A stretch of DNA of 64,000 nucleotides from PALSA-1296 sp038210275 (GTDB lineage: Bacteria > Bacteroidota > Ignavibacteria > Palsa-1295). This document shows, one piece after another, positions 44,522-53,836 of this stretch (positions are counted from its first letter, which is position 1; each line of letters begins with the position of its first letter). Position numbers and translations under genes: made by a program. Below the pieces are notes generated by a model that worked only from the letters and a program-made list of their open reading frames with translations, had not been told where the DNA came from and did no database searches. The stretch covers positions 124,001 through 188,000 of the forward strand of contig JBBQWV010000002.1 in assembly GCA_038210275.1 (NCBI GenBank), read 5' to 3'.

Positions 44522-45049
44522 TTATTTAATTTTCCATTGCAAGAAACCTAATGAATCAGCAGACTTATTTTTTGGGAGTGTAATAATAGCATGTGTTATA
44601 ATAAATGTTTCGGGTGCAGGAGTACACTCAATATGAATAGTATCATCTTTCATTGCTATTTTTGTAGGGTTTGTTTTTTGCTGATTTGAGCCTGCCATAT
44701 AATCAAAACTCAGCAGAACGGAATCGTGATGCAATGACACGTTATTTATTGAGCGAATCGAATTACCATACAAATATAGCCCTGTGATATTCACCGTAAC
44801 CAAAATGGAATCTGTCAGTAAATCCGAATTTGTGACTTCATATTTCGCGGTATCAGGATAGCCATAAGAGTGTGTGTTCACAAAAAGATATGTTGAATCG
44901 GAAGAAAGAGGAATTTTTATCGAATCAGTAAAACTCTTTACTATCGGTGCTGTTCCATCTGAACCACAGCCGCCAGTTGTACAACCGTGGAAAAGGAATA
45001 AAGAAACTCCGAAAGGGAGTATTGCTAAGATTTTAATATATTTTTTCAT
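44522..45049 (-). CDS. Lipoprotein of unknown function
   Basis: 175 residues from ATG at 45049 (MKKYIKILAILPFGVSLFLF), which gives a lipoprotein signal with HGC; upstream Mets would add a non-signal segment. The mature part is beta-rich (GSDGTAPIVKSF, TVNITGLYLYG, VLLSFDYMAG). The function is not recognisable. It lies just upstream of the toxin-antitoxin pair on the same strand, and is divergent from trpS. Confidence 0.65.
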   Translation of the reverse strand: MKKYIKILAILPFGVSLFLFHGCTTGGCGSDGTAPIVKSFTDSIKIPLSSDSTYLFVNTHSYGYPDTAKYEVTNSDLLTDSILVTVNITGLYLYGNSIRSINNVSLHHDSVLLSFDYMAGSNQQKTNPTKIAMKDDTIHIECTPAPETFIITHAIITLPKNKSADSLGFLQWKIK

Positions 45050-45164
45050 AGTATTGAGGTAGTTCTTCATAGTAAGACACATTTTCTCCGTAATAGTTAC
45101 AAAATAAATCTTTCGGAATGACAAAGAACATGAATGCGTTACTAATCCTGATAATTATATACCC

Positions 45165-46208
45165 ATGTCAGAAGAGCAAAAAACGAGCGCTATTATTCGC
45201 GAAGGCGATCTTGAGAAAGTTTATGGAAAGCGAAAGCCGCGTATTCTATCCGGAATGCGACCTACGGGCAAACTTCATATCGGGCATTTTGCCGGAGCGC
45301 TGGAGCCATGGGTAAAATTACAAAATATTGCCGAAAATTTTCATCTCATCGCCGATTATCATGTCCTGACGACAAAGCTTGATACGTCGGATATTTTGCA
45401 GCTTTCGATCGACATGGCAACGGATTGGATAGCATTTGGTATTGATCCGGAAAAATCGCCGATATTTAGACAGTCTAAGGTGAAAGAACATGCTGAGTTA
45501 TTTTTGCTTTTTTCGATGCTTATCTCGAAGGCACGGTTAGAGCGCAACCCGGCTGTCAAAGATCAGGTTCGCGATCTGGGGATTGGCGAAGCGATGACGT
45601 ATGGGCATCTCGGCTATCCTGTATTGCAGGCAGCGGATATTCTTTTATACAAAGGCGAGCTTGTCCCTGTCGGCGAAGATCAAGTCCCTCATGTTGAGAT
45701 CACCAGGGAATTCGCTCGTGATTTTAATAATCATTACGGGCAGGTCTTCCCTATTCCGCGTGCCTATATTTCCGATCATCCGAGACTTCAGGGTTTGGAT
45801 GGAAAGCGCATGTCAAAATCACTTGGCAATACGATTTTACTGAGCGATACTCCTGATGATACTTGGAAGAAAATGAAATCGGCAGTCACCGATCCGTTGA
45901 AGGTCAGAAAAAATGATCCCGGTCGTCCGGAAGTATGTCTGATCTATACATACCATCAAAAATGGAATCCTCTTGAAGTTCAGGAAATTCACGATGGCTG
46001 CACAAGCGGCGCACTCGGTTGTGTGGATTGCAAAAAGCGAGTTACGGAAAAATTAAATGAATCCTTCGCACCCATGCGCGAAAAAAGAACGGAATTAGCA
46101 AAAGATCAGGGAGTCGTTCTTAAGATAATGGAACAAGGCGAAGTTCGTGCCCGTGAAGAAGCCGAGAAAACGATGCGCGATGTTCGCAATGCAATGAAAT
46201 TCGGATAA
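45165..46208 (+). CDS. trpS: Tryptophan--tRNA ligase
   Basis: 347 residues. Class I motifs: HIGH in GMRPTGKLHIGHFAGAL, KMSKS in GKRMSKSLGNTI. The length and order match bacterial TrpS; the C-terminal part (CVDCKKRVTEKLNE) is typical of the branch with an extra helical tail. It charges tRNA-Trp; the cognate tRNA-Trp gene is at 60173-60245. Confidence 0.96.
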   Translation: MSEEQKTSAIIREGDLEKVYGKRKPRILSGMRPTGKLHIGHFAGALEPWVKLQNIAENFHLIADYHVLTTKLDTSDILQLSIDMATDWIAFGIDPEKSPIFRQSKVKEHAELFLLFSMLISKARLERNPAVKDQVRDLGIGEAMTYGHLGYPVLQAADILLYKGELVPVGEDQVPHVEITREFARDFNNHYGQVFPIPRAYISDHPRLQGLDGKRMSKSLGNTILLSDTPDDTWKKMKSAVTDPLKVRKNDPGRPEVCLIYTYHQKWNPLEVQEIHDGCTSGALGCVDCKKRVTEKLNESFAPMREKRTELAKDQGVVLKIMEQGEVRAREEAEKTMRDVRNAMKFG

Positions 46209-46228
46209 AGATTAAACTTGCGCTTTTT

Positions 46229-47938
46229 TTAATGCTGCACAATGAATGGGATCTGATTTTTTTTCCCATCTTGGTTGACATACATAAAATAATTTCCGGA
46301 AGGTAGTTTGTCAATATGAATTGATATATTATGATCATCAATAATTTCGAACTGACATTGAAATTTTCTTCCGAGCATATCAAAGAATTCTGGTTTTGAG
46401 AACCTCCCATTGCTATTGGAATGAATCGTCACTTGTGAATTTGCAGGGTTCGGGTAAATGTTGAAACTCGGATTATTTGCTTCCGATACTGGAATGGTCT
46501 CTGAATTAGAACTACCACTAAGCTTGAAGACCCAAGCATTTTTACCCGATGAATCCTGATGTTGCCCCAAGAGATCACCGTCATGAGAATTTGAAGATCC
46601 GGCGATGGCGAAACCTCCGTCAGAGGTTTTTACAATAGAAAATGCCCCATCGTCGCCTGTTCCACCAAGGCATTTCTGCCATTGAATGTTGCCTGAAGAA
46701 CTAAGCTTAATTATCCATGCATCGGACCCACCATGGTTACCTGCTATATATTCATCTGTTGATCTTGTGAAGCCCGCTACTGCATACCCGCTATCCGGTG
46801 TTTGTATAATACTTGATATTTCCTCTGCATTTATCCCCCCCAAGCATTTCTGCCATTGGATAGCACCTAATGAAGTGAGTTTAACAAACCATGCGTCGGA
46901 ATTGCCATGATTACCTGCAACATCTCCATCAATACAATTTGTTGTTCCTGCGACGGCAAATCCCCCATCAACAGTTTTGATGAGACTATATAACTCTGTA
47001 TAACCGGAACCTCCGAGGCACTTCTGCCAAATTATTTTTCCCGTATCGTTCGTTTTTACAACCCAACCGTCAGGATTTTTATAAGATTTGGCATGAAATC
47101 CCACAACATCGCCATCAGATGAAGTAGTAGATCCTGCGATAACATATCCATGATCATAATCTTCTACGATCGAGTGACCATAGTCTTGGTCTGTTCCGCC
47201 CAGACATTTTTGCCATTTAATCCTTCCGGATGAATCAAGATGAACGATCCAGACATCAGAAAAATAATCTGGATAGATGCCCGAATGAAATCCCATAACA
47301 TCTCCATCAAAAGAAGTCGTGTATCCAACGAAAGTATATCCTCCTTCTTTACCGGAGTTTTCAATAATCGAAGTTGCATACTCGGAATATTCTCCACCAA
47401 TACATTTCTGCCATTCTATAATCCCTGAATTCGTCAGTTTTACTATCCATGCGTCCGAACAAGGATATTCGATCGAAGGACTTACTCCTCCATGCTGCCC
47501 TTTAACATCTCCATCAAATGAAGTTGTGTAGCCAGAGGCTATATACCCACCATCACGTGTGTGAATAATGCATGAAAATGCTTCATCACCCGATCCTCCA
47601 AGACATTTCTGCCATTCGATAATACCCAAAGAATCAAATTTTGCGATCCAGGCATCAATGCCTTCGACTCCACGAACACCGTCTTTGCCATGGTTATCAA
47701 TGAAATCTCCATCGGAAGAATACGTACCACCTACAGCAATATACCCGCCATCAGAAGTCTGAAGAATGGAACTTGCCCAATCATCATGAGTACCACCAAG
47801 AACTTCCTGCCATTGAATTCCGGGAACCATCTGTGAATAAACTGCGCAAGGCGAAATGATAAAAATAACAATACACAATTGCGCAATTCGAATTTTGCAA
47901 TTCAGGATCGCGTCTTTTAATTGTTCATTCATTGCCAT
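46229..47938 (-). CDS. Seven-repeat propeller with T9SS sorting domain
   Basis: 569 residues. A signal peptide near ISPCAVYSQ is followed by seven tandem repeats of about 60 residues, each with WQK(C)LGG, S-IIxTxDGGY, a TTSxDGDV block and DAWIVKL, which should fold into a seven-bladed propeller over about 35-470. A T9SS sorting domain follows (IYPNPANSQVTIHS to IPFIVQH). The repeats are very alike, so they may have spread recently. Function is unknown; surface adhesion or ligand binding is plausible. Confidence 0.88.
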   Translation of the reverse strand: MAMNEQLKDAILNCKIRIAQLCIVIFIISPCAVYSQMVPGIQWQEVLGGTHDDWASSILQTSDGGYIAVGGTYSSDGDFIDNHGKDGVRGVEGIDAWIAKFDSLGIIEWQKCLGGSGDEAFSCIIHTRDGGYIASGYTTSFDGDVKGQHGGVSPSIEYPCSDAWIVKLTNSGIIEWQKCIGGEYSEYATSIIENSGKEGGYTFVGYTTSFDGDVMGFHSGIYPDYFSDVWIVHLDSSGRIKWQKCLGGTDQDYGHSIVEDYDHGYVIAGSTTSSDGDVVGFHAKSYKNPDGWVVKTNDTGKIIWQKCLGGSGYTELYSLIKTVDGGFAVAGTTNCIDGDVAGNHGNSDAWFVKLTSLGAIQWQKCLGGINAEEISSIIQTPDSGYAVAGFTRSTDEYIAGNHGGSDAWIIKLSSSGNIQWQKCLGGTGDDGAFSIVKTSDGGFAIAGSSNSHDGDLLGQHQDSSGKNAWVFKLSGSSNSETIPVSEANNPSFNIYPNPANSQVTIHSNSNGRFSKPEFFDMLGRKFQCQFEIIDDHNISIHIDKLPSGNYFMYVNQDGKKNQIPFIVQH

Positions 47939-47957
47939 AGTATTCAGTTATTAATAC

Positions 47958-50930
47958 CTATTTTAATACACTGACATTCCGGCTCATCACTTTGCCATTG
48001 CAATCAACTCGCAAGGTATAATGTCCTGCCGGAATATTGCGCAGATCAAGCGGCAGATCATACGAGCCTTGATAGAGTTCGCCGTTTACAACATTCGCAA
48101 CTTCTCTTCCAAGATCATCAAAGAGAGAAATTTTTACTTCGCCGAAATTTGCAAGAGTCAGTTTTACTTTTGCATCGGTTTGCGCAGGGTTCGGCATGAT
48201 ACTCACGCTTGTTACTGAATTCCCATCTGCGGTGACTCCATTATTCGGTGTATTCATCGTTTCGATATAATACCAAGGAGTATTGATGACTGATTGGTCT
48301 ATCGCAATTTTAAATGTATTAGTGCCGGTGATCTTGATCCCCTCGATTGAAGAAGCCATCATATTTCCAGTTTGATCGAGCGGGTGAACGATGAGGCGAT
48401 TCGAATCAGAATTCACAAAAAATTCAAATTTTCCGGCACTCATGATCGTCGGTGCTGCTCCCCAATGATTGCCGATACTGGAATCTCCGTATTGCCAAAT
48501 AGCACGGGAGTTTTGAGAGCGAGTAGCCGTTGTCAAAAGCATAGTCGATGATGAAAGCTGTGAAAGCAATATCGACTGCAAATCTCCGGCATTATCCAAT
48601 CTTCGAAACTTGAGCGCTCCGTCTTTGACTGTATCAGCGCCAAATACTCCAACGGCAGCATTGAATCCATTTGAATTGGCTAAGAAATATCTACCAGTTT
48701 GGCTCCAGCGGAGTTCGCCGGTTGCGGATATTTTTGTTGAGGTATCGGTGGTATATGGATATTCAGCAGCCACCTTCGGTGTCGTTACATCAAACTTCTG
48801 ACGGACAAGATCCTGAGTAGCAATATTGGGGTCAAGATATCCTTCGACTCCGAAGGGTCCTTGATAATGACCCGGCACACTTTCGAGCAAAACATCATCA
48901 GCAACGTGAGTCACGGTATCAACCGACGTAGCAGCTTTTATTTTCTGATTTCTGAATGCATCGCTTGCCTGTGGCATTTGGATAAGAAGCGACGGACTGC
49001 CTGCTATACTCCACCAACTACCGGCACGGGCGATGTTTGCGAAAAGATCTTCATAGTATGTTGCATAATTGACAAAGAAAAGCCCGTCCCAATCTTGTAA
49101 TGAAGCATAAGAAGTAAAGAATGGTACTACTTCTGCGGATTGTTGATTAGTCACAAGATTCATAAACCTCCCGACAAACGGCTTTCCTGCTATGCTTGCC
49201 GCAGCGAGACTTCCCATAGTCCCATTTCCAGCATCGGAAAGAATATTATTATTGAGCATCACCCAAGTTGAGTCTGAGTACGCTGGTCCACCAGGTCGGG
49301 TATGTGGATAATCGGTATTAATGTGCGACTGAGCAAAATCACTATACCTATTTGCATAATGATCCTGCAACGTTCCCCAATACTCTGGTGCATAAAAGTT
49401 TACGAGTACAGGTGATTTTAATGTATCGGTAATACATTTTTTTATCGCCGTGAAATAATCATTTTGTAAAGAATCGTAAAAGAGAGCCAAATCACGCGGT
49501 CTCTGACGTGGAAGCAGATCAGTTTCGCCAAATTTAATTCGGACAATAGATGAAGTTGAACTGGCTTCACCGGGGAAGAGTCCATATTCCACTTTTCGCT
49601 TGATCGAAACTGCATCGAACATCACATCACCTAATTGCTGTCCTAAAGCGAAGTATAATGTATGCAAACCACCTGCCTTCGCTCTGAACGGAAAAGTATA
49701 TTTTTTCCATGATGTATCAATTGTCTGGCTCACTCCAAGAGAGTTGATGCCGGTTTGATATTGTGAAAGGTATGCATAGATCGATCTGGTAAGTACCGGA
49801 TTTGCAGGACTATAACGAATCTTCGCATAGAACGATAATTCATAAAGAGTATCTTTTCCTAAACGTGGAGTAGTGTTCTGCAAGTAAGCGTCGAAGGAAC
49901 TTGGTGTAGCACTTAGACTGCTTATAATAGCAAGCATACAATATTGCGAATCAATGGCTGGTGAAAAAATTGTTTTATCACCTGTCGCTCCATTTCCTAC
50001 AGCAAATGACCAGATTGCCGATCCTACTTGCTCAAAACTTCCGTTACCAATTAAATTCGGTGGGTTTGGCGGCGCTCCCCCAGCCCAAGCATTATTGATT
50101 CCAACATCACTTCCATATTTATGCAAGAGATATTGCGAGAACAGAGTATCCAATCGGCGCGAGCGATTCCAGCCTATAGATTGTCCATTCCGGTAAGTAC
50201 TATTGTCAACCCAATTTATCATTCCGGCACGCCAACCCGTAAGAAGACTAAAGCCAGGTGAAGTAACTTCGACTGCCGCAAGAACGGGGTCATCGGCAAG
50301 CCTTAAACCTGTTAAAGGATTAATATGTGTCAGAATGGTTTTTACCCATTGGCGATGGAGTTCCGCTGCACGTCTATCAATAAAGTGGGTATATTGTGCA
50401 CCCATTGTGCTATCAGGCTGTGCGACACCATCTGCCGCAATAAAAGTATGTTGGGAATTTAAGACAAGGAATACATAGATACCTTGCTTTTTAAATTCGT
50501 TGAGCAGTGTATCAAACCGAGCAACTTGAACAGGATTGACATTATATGACGTAGTCGCATTCGGATAATCGAGAAAGCTTCCTTGCGCCCACCATACTTC
50601 ATCGTTATCGATCAAACGGATAGCATTGAAACCAAGTTTATGCAAACGCTTTGCAAGAACTCTTGCATCTGTTGCACTTAAGAATTGCGATGTATATTCT
50701 AACTCCGTTCCGAAGAAACGGATTCGCTCAGAGTTCTTACCGCCAACATCAAAATGTCCGCCGTTCAGCGTCACTCTCCGTATAACAGTCGGCGGCTCAG
50801 GAAGTATTGAAGATTTTGATGTATCGCTTCCATCTTGTACAAAAACATACGGCGATCTGATCGGCTGTGCAGAAATTGAACCTACACAAAGGATAATAAT
50901 TATCGCAACAGAAGTAAAATATCGTTTCAT
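47958..50930 (-). CDS. Large secreted GH5-like protein with inserted CBM and T9SS sorting domain, probably non-catalytic
   Basis: 990 residues from ATG at 50930 (MKRYFTSVAIIIILCVG, near SAQP). The first part (about 50-285) follows the (beta/alpha)8 glycosidase pattern (RLHKLGFNAIRLIDND, ADDPVLAAVEV), a CBM4/9-like module starts at NLIGNGSFE (about 292-440), and the barrel seems to resume with IAGKPFVGRF and LQDWDGLFF (about 580-620). The sites where family members carry the acid/base Glu (after VEVT) and the nucleophile Glu (after GKPFV) have Pro and Phe, so activity is doubtful. A T9SS sorting domain ends the chain (IMPNPAQTDAKVKL). It is divergent from a three-gene plus-strand cluster. Confidence 0.8.
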   Translation of the reverse strand: MKRYFTSVAIIIILCVGSISAQPIRSPYVFVQDGSDTSKSSILPEPPTVIRRVTLNGGHFDVGGKNSERIRFFGTELEYTSQFLSATDARVLAKRLHKLGFNAIRLIDNDEVWWAQGSFLDYPNATTSYNVNPVQVARFDTLLNEFKKQGIYVFLVLNSQHTFIAADGVAQPDSTMGAQYTHFIDRRAAELHRQWVKTILTHINPLTGLRLADDPVLAAVEVTSPGFSLLTGWRAGMINWVDNSTYRNGQSIGWNRSRRLDTLFSQYLLHKYGSDVGINNAWAGGAPPNPPNLIGNGSFEQVGSAIWSFAVGNGATGDKTIFSPAIDSQYCMLAIISSLSATPSSFDAYLQNTTPRLGKDTLYELSFYAKIRYSPANPVLTRSIYAYLSQYQTGINSLGVSQTIDTSWKKYTFPFRAKAGGLHTLYFALGQQLGDVMFDAVSIKRKVEYGLFPGEASSTSSIVRIKFGETDLLPRQRPRDLALFYDSLQNDYFTAIKKCITDTLKSPVLVNFYAPEYWGTLQDHYANRYSDFAQSHINTDYPHTRPGGPAYSDSTWVMLNNNILSDAGNGTMGSLAAASIAGKPFVGRFMNLVTNQQSAEVVPFFTSYASLQDWDGLFFVNYATYYEDLFANIARAGSWWSIAGSPSLLIQMPQASDAFRNQKIKAATSVDTVTHVADDVLLESVPGHYQGPFGVEGYLDPNIATQDLVRQKFDVTTPKVAAEYPYTTDTSTKISATGELRWSQTGRYFLANSNGFNAAVGVFGADTVKDGALKFRRLDNAGDLQSILLSQLSSSTMLLTTATRSQNSRAIWQYGDSSIGNHWGAAPTIMSAGKFEFFVNSDSNRLIVHPLDQTGNMMASSIEGIKITGTNTFKIAIDQSVINTPWYYIETMNTPNNGVTADGNSVTSVSIMPNPAQTDAKVKLTLANFGEVKISLFDDLGREVANVVNGELYQGSYDLPLDLRNIPAGHYTLRVDCNGKVMSRNVSVLK

Positions 50931-51017
50931 AGCGAGATAATAAATTTTGTAATGATCAAGACACAAACGCAGGTAGTCTTTTTGACCCCTTTGTAACTCT
51001 GGCGGATTTACAATTGG

Positions 51018-51031
51018 GCAACAATTGTTGC
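51018..51031. promoter_or_regulatory. Perfect 14-bp palindrome GCAACAATTGTTGC
   Basis: A self-complementary 14-mer between divergent genes starting at 50930 and 51091, a usual place for a dimeric repressor or activator. No regulator is encoded nearby. Confidence 0.45.
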
Positions 51032-51090
51032 AAAATGTAACATTGAGCTTTTAGAAAGCGTTACCCAAAAGTATATGCAAAAAGAGGCTA

Positions 51091-51798
51091 TTGCCAAGAT
51101 TGAAAATTAGAAAATTAATTATATTCTTCCATAGAGCAAGCCTCCGTTCGTTGCGGAGTCCTGTCGCGATGATTTTGTTTTTGATTGCAGGAGTAGCGGC
51201 TTCTCCGCTTGATGCTCAAGTATTGCCTGATAGCGGCAAACCACTTCCGGATATTGTCCTCTTCGCAGAAGGAGCAGGATTTATTCCCTTTCAACAAAGT
51301 TACCGTATCAATTATCAGACAAGCCTTGCAGGGCTTCCAATCGAAATCGCAACAGGGGTTTGTTTCCCGGTAAATAGCTCTTTATCTGCAATGTGCGAAT
51401 TTCGGTATAAACGGCGTACGGCAGCATTTGTATCAGATTTTAGAATTAAGACTCTGGAAATTGAATTAGGAGTTCGTGATTATCTCGAAAAAGAACATGA
51501 GAAAGATCTTCGACTTTATGGAAGTGCTGGCTTGATCTTGGCTAAATCAACAGCCGCCGGAATTATAAATGCAACTTCGGACGGAATAAACGTAATACCT
51601 TCTGAGGTGAGTCAGGACTACTTTAATATCGGCATTGCCTTAGGTCTTGGTGTTGAATATGCTCTCACCAATGCTTCAAGTATTTATTTAGGCATCCATA
51701 TGGGCATTTATTTTGCCGATCCGATAAAGAGCGGCGGGCTTGGAAATATCGGCGGACTTTCGATTGGATTGGGATACCGTATAGCATTAGGAAATTAA
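51091..51798 (+). CDS. Probable outer-membrane beta-barrel protein
   Basis: 235 residues as read from TTG at 51091; TTG at 51100 is a close alternative, and ATG at 51169 would leave a very short signal. The signal ends near PLDAQ. The mature part alternates short strands (LPIEIATGVCFPV, ELGVRDYLEKEH, ALGLGVEYALTN, GLSIGLGYRIAL) consistent with a barrel. It is 2 bp from the lipoprotein gene and first of a three-gene operon. Confidence 0.75.
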   Translation: MPRLKIRKLIIFFHRASLRSLRSPVAMILFLIAGVAASPLDAQVLPDSGKPLPDIVLFAEGAGFIPFQQSYRINYQTSLAGLPIEIATGVCFPVNSSLSAMCEFRYKRRTAAFVSDFRIKTLEIELGVRDYLEKEHEKDLRLYGSAGLILAKSTAAGIINATSDGINVIPSEVSQDYFNIGIALGLGVEYALTNASSIYLGIHMGIYFADPIKSGGLGNIGGLSIGLGYRIALGN

Positions 51799-51800
51799 AT

Positions 51801-52292
51801 ATGAAGAGTAAAAATCTTTTTTTGAATGAACGAAATCTTTGGCTTTTAGCATTTTGCTTCTTGCCCTGTTTTCTTGCGTGCCGGGATTTCCAAACTCCCG
51901 ATCAATCCATTCACATTCAAGGAACAGCACAATACTCAATTCGTAAAACATTCCGCATTCAAAGTTCAGGCATATTTCCTGATTCACTTGCTCCTATTTA
52001 TCCGAATCCTTTCAATCACAATATCGGTGATAGTGCCGAGACGATCAATTTTACATTGAAGGATACCGGAGAAGTGAAGATTATTATTCAAAATCCTCTC
52101 GGAGATTCAGTTGCTATTTTCCGCGATAGCGTTCTGCTGCCAGGTAGTTTTACCGGCGCTTGGGAGCCTGTGAGTTCAAGTGGGATAAGGCTTCGCGCCG
52201 GTCTATATTTCATTACCATCCGCATCGCACCGAATGATCCGAATAGAAATTACATCAACTCTCGTTTATTACAAATCCAATCCAATGATTAA
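51801..52292 (+). CDS. Lipoprotein with FlgD/T9SS-like Ig module
   Basis: 163 residues. Lipoprotein signal with lipobox FLAC (Cys27). The C-terminal 90 residues (IYPNPFNHNIGDSAE, TLKDTGEVKIIIQN, RLRAGLYFITIRI) have the FlgD-like Ig fold that also resembles the T9SS sorting module, but the chain begins with a lipid-anchor signal. That combination is unusual. The gene is 2 bp from the barrel and overlaps the next by 8 bp. Confidence 0.7.
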   Translation: MKSKNLFLNERNLWLLAFCFLPCFLACRDFQTPDQSIHIQGTAQYSIRKTFRIQSSGIFPDSLAPIYPNPFNHNIGDSAETINFTLKDTGEVKIIIQNPLGDSVAIFRDSVLLPGSFTGAWEPVSSSGIRLRAGLYFITIRIAPNDPNRNYINSRLLQIQSND

Positions 52293-53229
52293 GAAAATTT
52301 TTGCAACAAATAAATTCATTCTGCTTATTGCCATCGTTGTTTTAACCTCTTCTTTGTATGGACAGAATAAATCCACATACTTGAAAAACGGTGTCCTGAT
52401 TGCACGATTTCCGATGCATTTCACGAATGGATTTATGTTCATCACCGTTCCGGTTATTGATACGGATATCTTCGGCAAGGCGATTACTCTGAGCAGAAGT
52501 TTTATCCTCGATCCGGCTGCCTCAAATGATGGAAGTTTTATGCCCGATGATTCTTTGGTTAATGTCACAGGAAATAGAAAATTCTATTTCCCGGTTTCAC
52601 CTCAACGAACTCTTACAGCAGAACTTGTCCCTACTCTTGCTAAGGGAATTTACAAAAGAACAGATACCTCATTTTATGGCGTTCTTGGGTATGCCTTTAT
52701 TCGCAAATACATCACGATCATTAATTTCTTTGAACGCTCGGTTTCGTTCTATTCGCTTTCCGAAGGAGCGTCTGATTGGGATGCGCGTTTAGATACTGCT
52801 GCGATTCATGTTCCATATCTTGACGATGCGATCTTAGATCATTGCAATTGTTCATTCCCTACTATGTGGTTCGAAGTAAAAGCTCCGCCGCTCAAAGAAG
52901 GCCGAGTTCATTTCTCACTTGCAGAGCGACAATCGGTTATCTTCAAACAAGCACTTGAACCAAAAACTCAAAAATTTATTGATGACGATTGGCGGAAGGA
53001 TTCGCTTTCGGGTAAGAAGACAAGTCTGGGCGGTATAGAAGTGGCAAAATTCGAACTTGGAGGCATCAATATTGCGGACCGTAGTCCACGACGAGCCATA
53101 AATAATTTACCGCCGATCTTCCGTAATCTAAATATTTTTATCACCGGCACTGTTGCTGTTGATGTGCTCCGGCATTTCCATGCCGTCATTATTGATCCGA
53201 CAAGATCACGAGTGATGCTGGTTAAGTAG
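52285..53229 (+). CDS. Exported protein with degenerate aspartic-protease-like lobes (tentative)
   Basis: 314 residues from ATG at 52285, overlapping the upstream stop by 8 bp; a Met at 52234 is unlikely. Signal near LYGQ. Two segments look like the half-domains of retropepsin-like proteases: GVLGYAFIRKYITIIN and GTVAVDVLRHFHAVIID. The catalytic Asp-Thr/Ser-Gly is absent (DPAAS in the first lobe), so it is not an active protease if the reading is right. A soluble binding role is possible. This is an inference from pattern, not a secure family call. Confidence 0.6.
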   Translation: MIKKIFATNKFILLIAIVVLTSSLYGQNKSTYLKNGVLIARFPMHFTNGFMFITVPVIDTDIFGKAITLSRSFILDPAASNDGSFMPDDSLVNVTGNRKFYFPVSPQRTLTAELVPTLAKGIYKRTDTSFYGVLGYAFIRKYITIINFFERSVSFYSLSEGASDWDARLDTAAIHVPYLDDAILDHCNCSFPTMWFEVKAPPLKEGRVHFSLAERQSVIFKQALEPKTQKFIDDDWRKDSLSGKKTSLGGIEVAKFELGGINIADRSPRRAINNLPPIFRNLNIFITGTVAVDVLRHFHAVIIDPTRSRVMLVK

Positions 53230-53252
53230 TTATTTTATAAATAACTACTTAA
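53222..53252. terminator. Perfect 13-bp hairpin at the end of the gene at 52285
   Basis: TTAAGTAGTTATT pairs with AATAACTACTTAA around five bases and includes the TAG stop. It lies between convergent genes ending at 53229 and 53249, so it may stop both transcripts. Confidence 0.75.
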
Positions 53253-53821
53253 AAAATAGCAACAGATAATGAAAATCCCACAATTGCTTGGGCGATCAGT
53301 GAACTTCTTGCTATTGGGCTATCTTTTTTTCTCAAGAGACCGATAGGAGTCCACCATGCCCAAGTTATTTCCCTCTGCTGAAGACCGTTATTAACCCTAT
53401 TATCTCTTGCCCATCCAGGATTTAGTGCATTTGCCCAACCATAGTAACCAATATCTGTCCCCCAAGTCCACCAAATTAAATTAAAGGAAACGGCAGAATT
53501 AATACCACATTCTTTATAAAGAAAATACGTGATCGCAGCTTGAACGGTAGTTTGTAGGATACGGTAAGAAAATGGTGCTTTGTTATTACCCCTTACCAAA
53601 TTATAACCGACATAATCAAAAAGTGAAAAAAGAAGTGTCGCACCCAAAACATAACCGCCATTCTCAAGTTTTGTAGAAAAAGACTCTCTTGGAGGAAAAC
53701 GAAAAACCGTCAATGAATCGCTTTGACCAGACAATACCGCAGAAGAATCAACTTGTCCAAACACAACTCCTTTTGTGGCAAGCACAAGAAGACCGTACAC
53801 TACAATATTCTTAAACAACAT
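53249..53821 (-). CDS. Membrane protein of unknown function
   Basis: 190 residues. The N-terminus is a signal or first helix (KNIVVYGLLVLATKG, near VFGQ). Further hydrophobic segments lie at about 58-75, 90-105 and at the C-terminus (AQAIVGFSLSVAIF), with several Trp-rich stretches (LIWWTWGTDIGYYGWANA). No family was recognised. It follows sdhB by 15 bp and may be cotranscribed. Confidence 0.65.
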   Translation of the reverse strand: MLFKNIVVYGLLVLATKGVVFGQVDSSAVLSGQSDSLTVFRFPPRESFSTKLENGGYVLGATLLFSLFDYVGYNLVRGNNKAPFSYRILQTTVQAAITYFLYKECGINSAVSFNLIWWTWGTDIGYYGWANALNPGWARDNRVNNGLQQREITWAWWTPIGLLRKKDSPIARSSLIAQAIVGFSLSVAIF

Positions 53822-53836
53822 TATAGATAGTATCTC

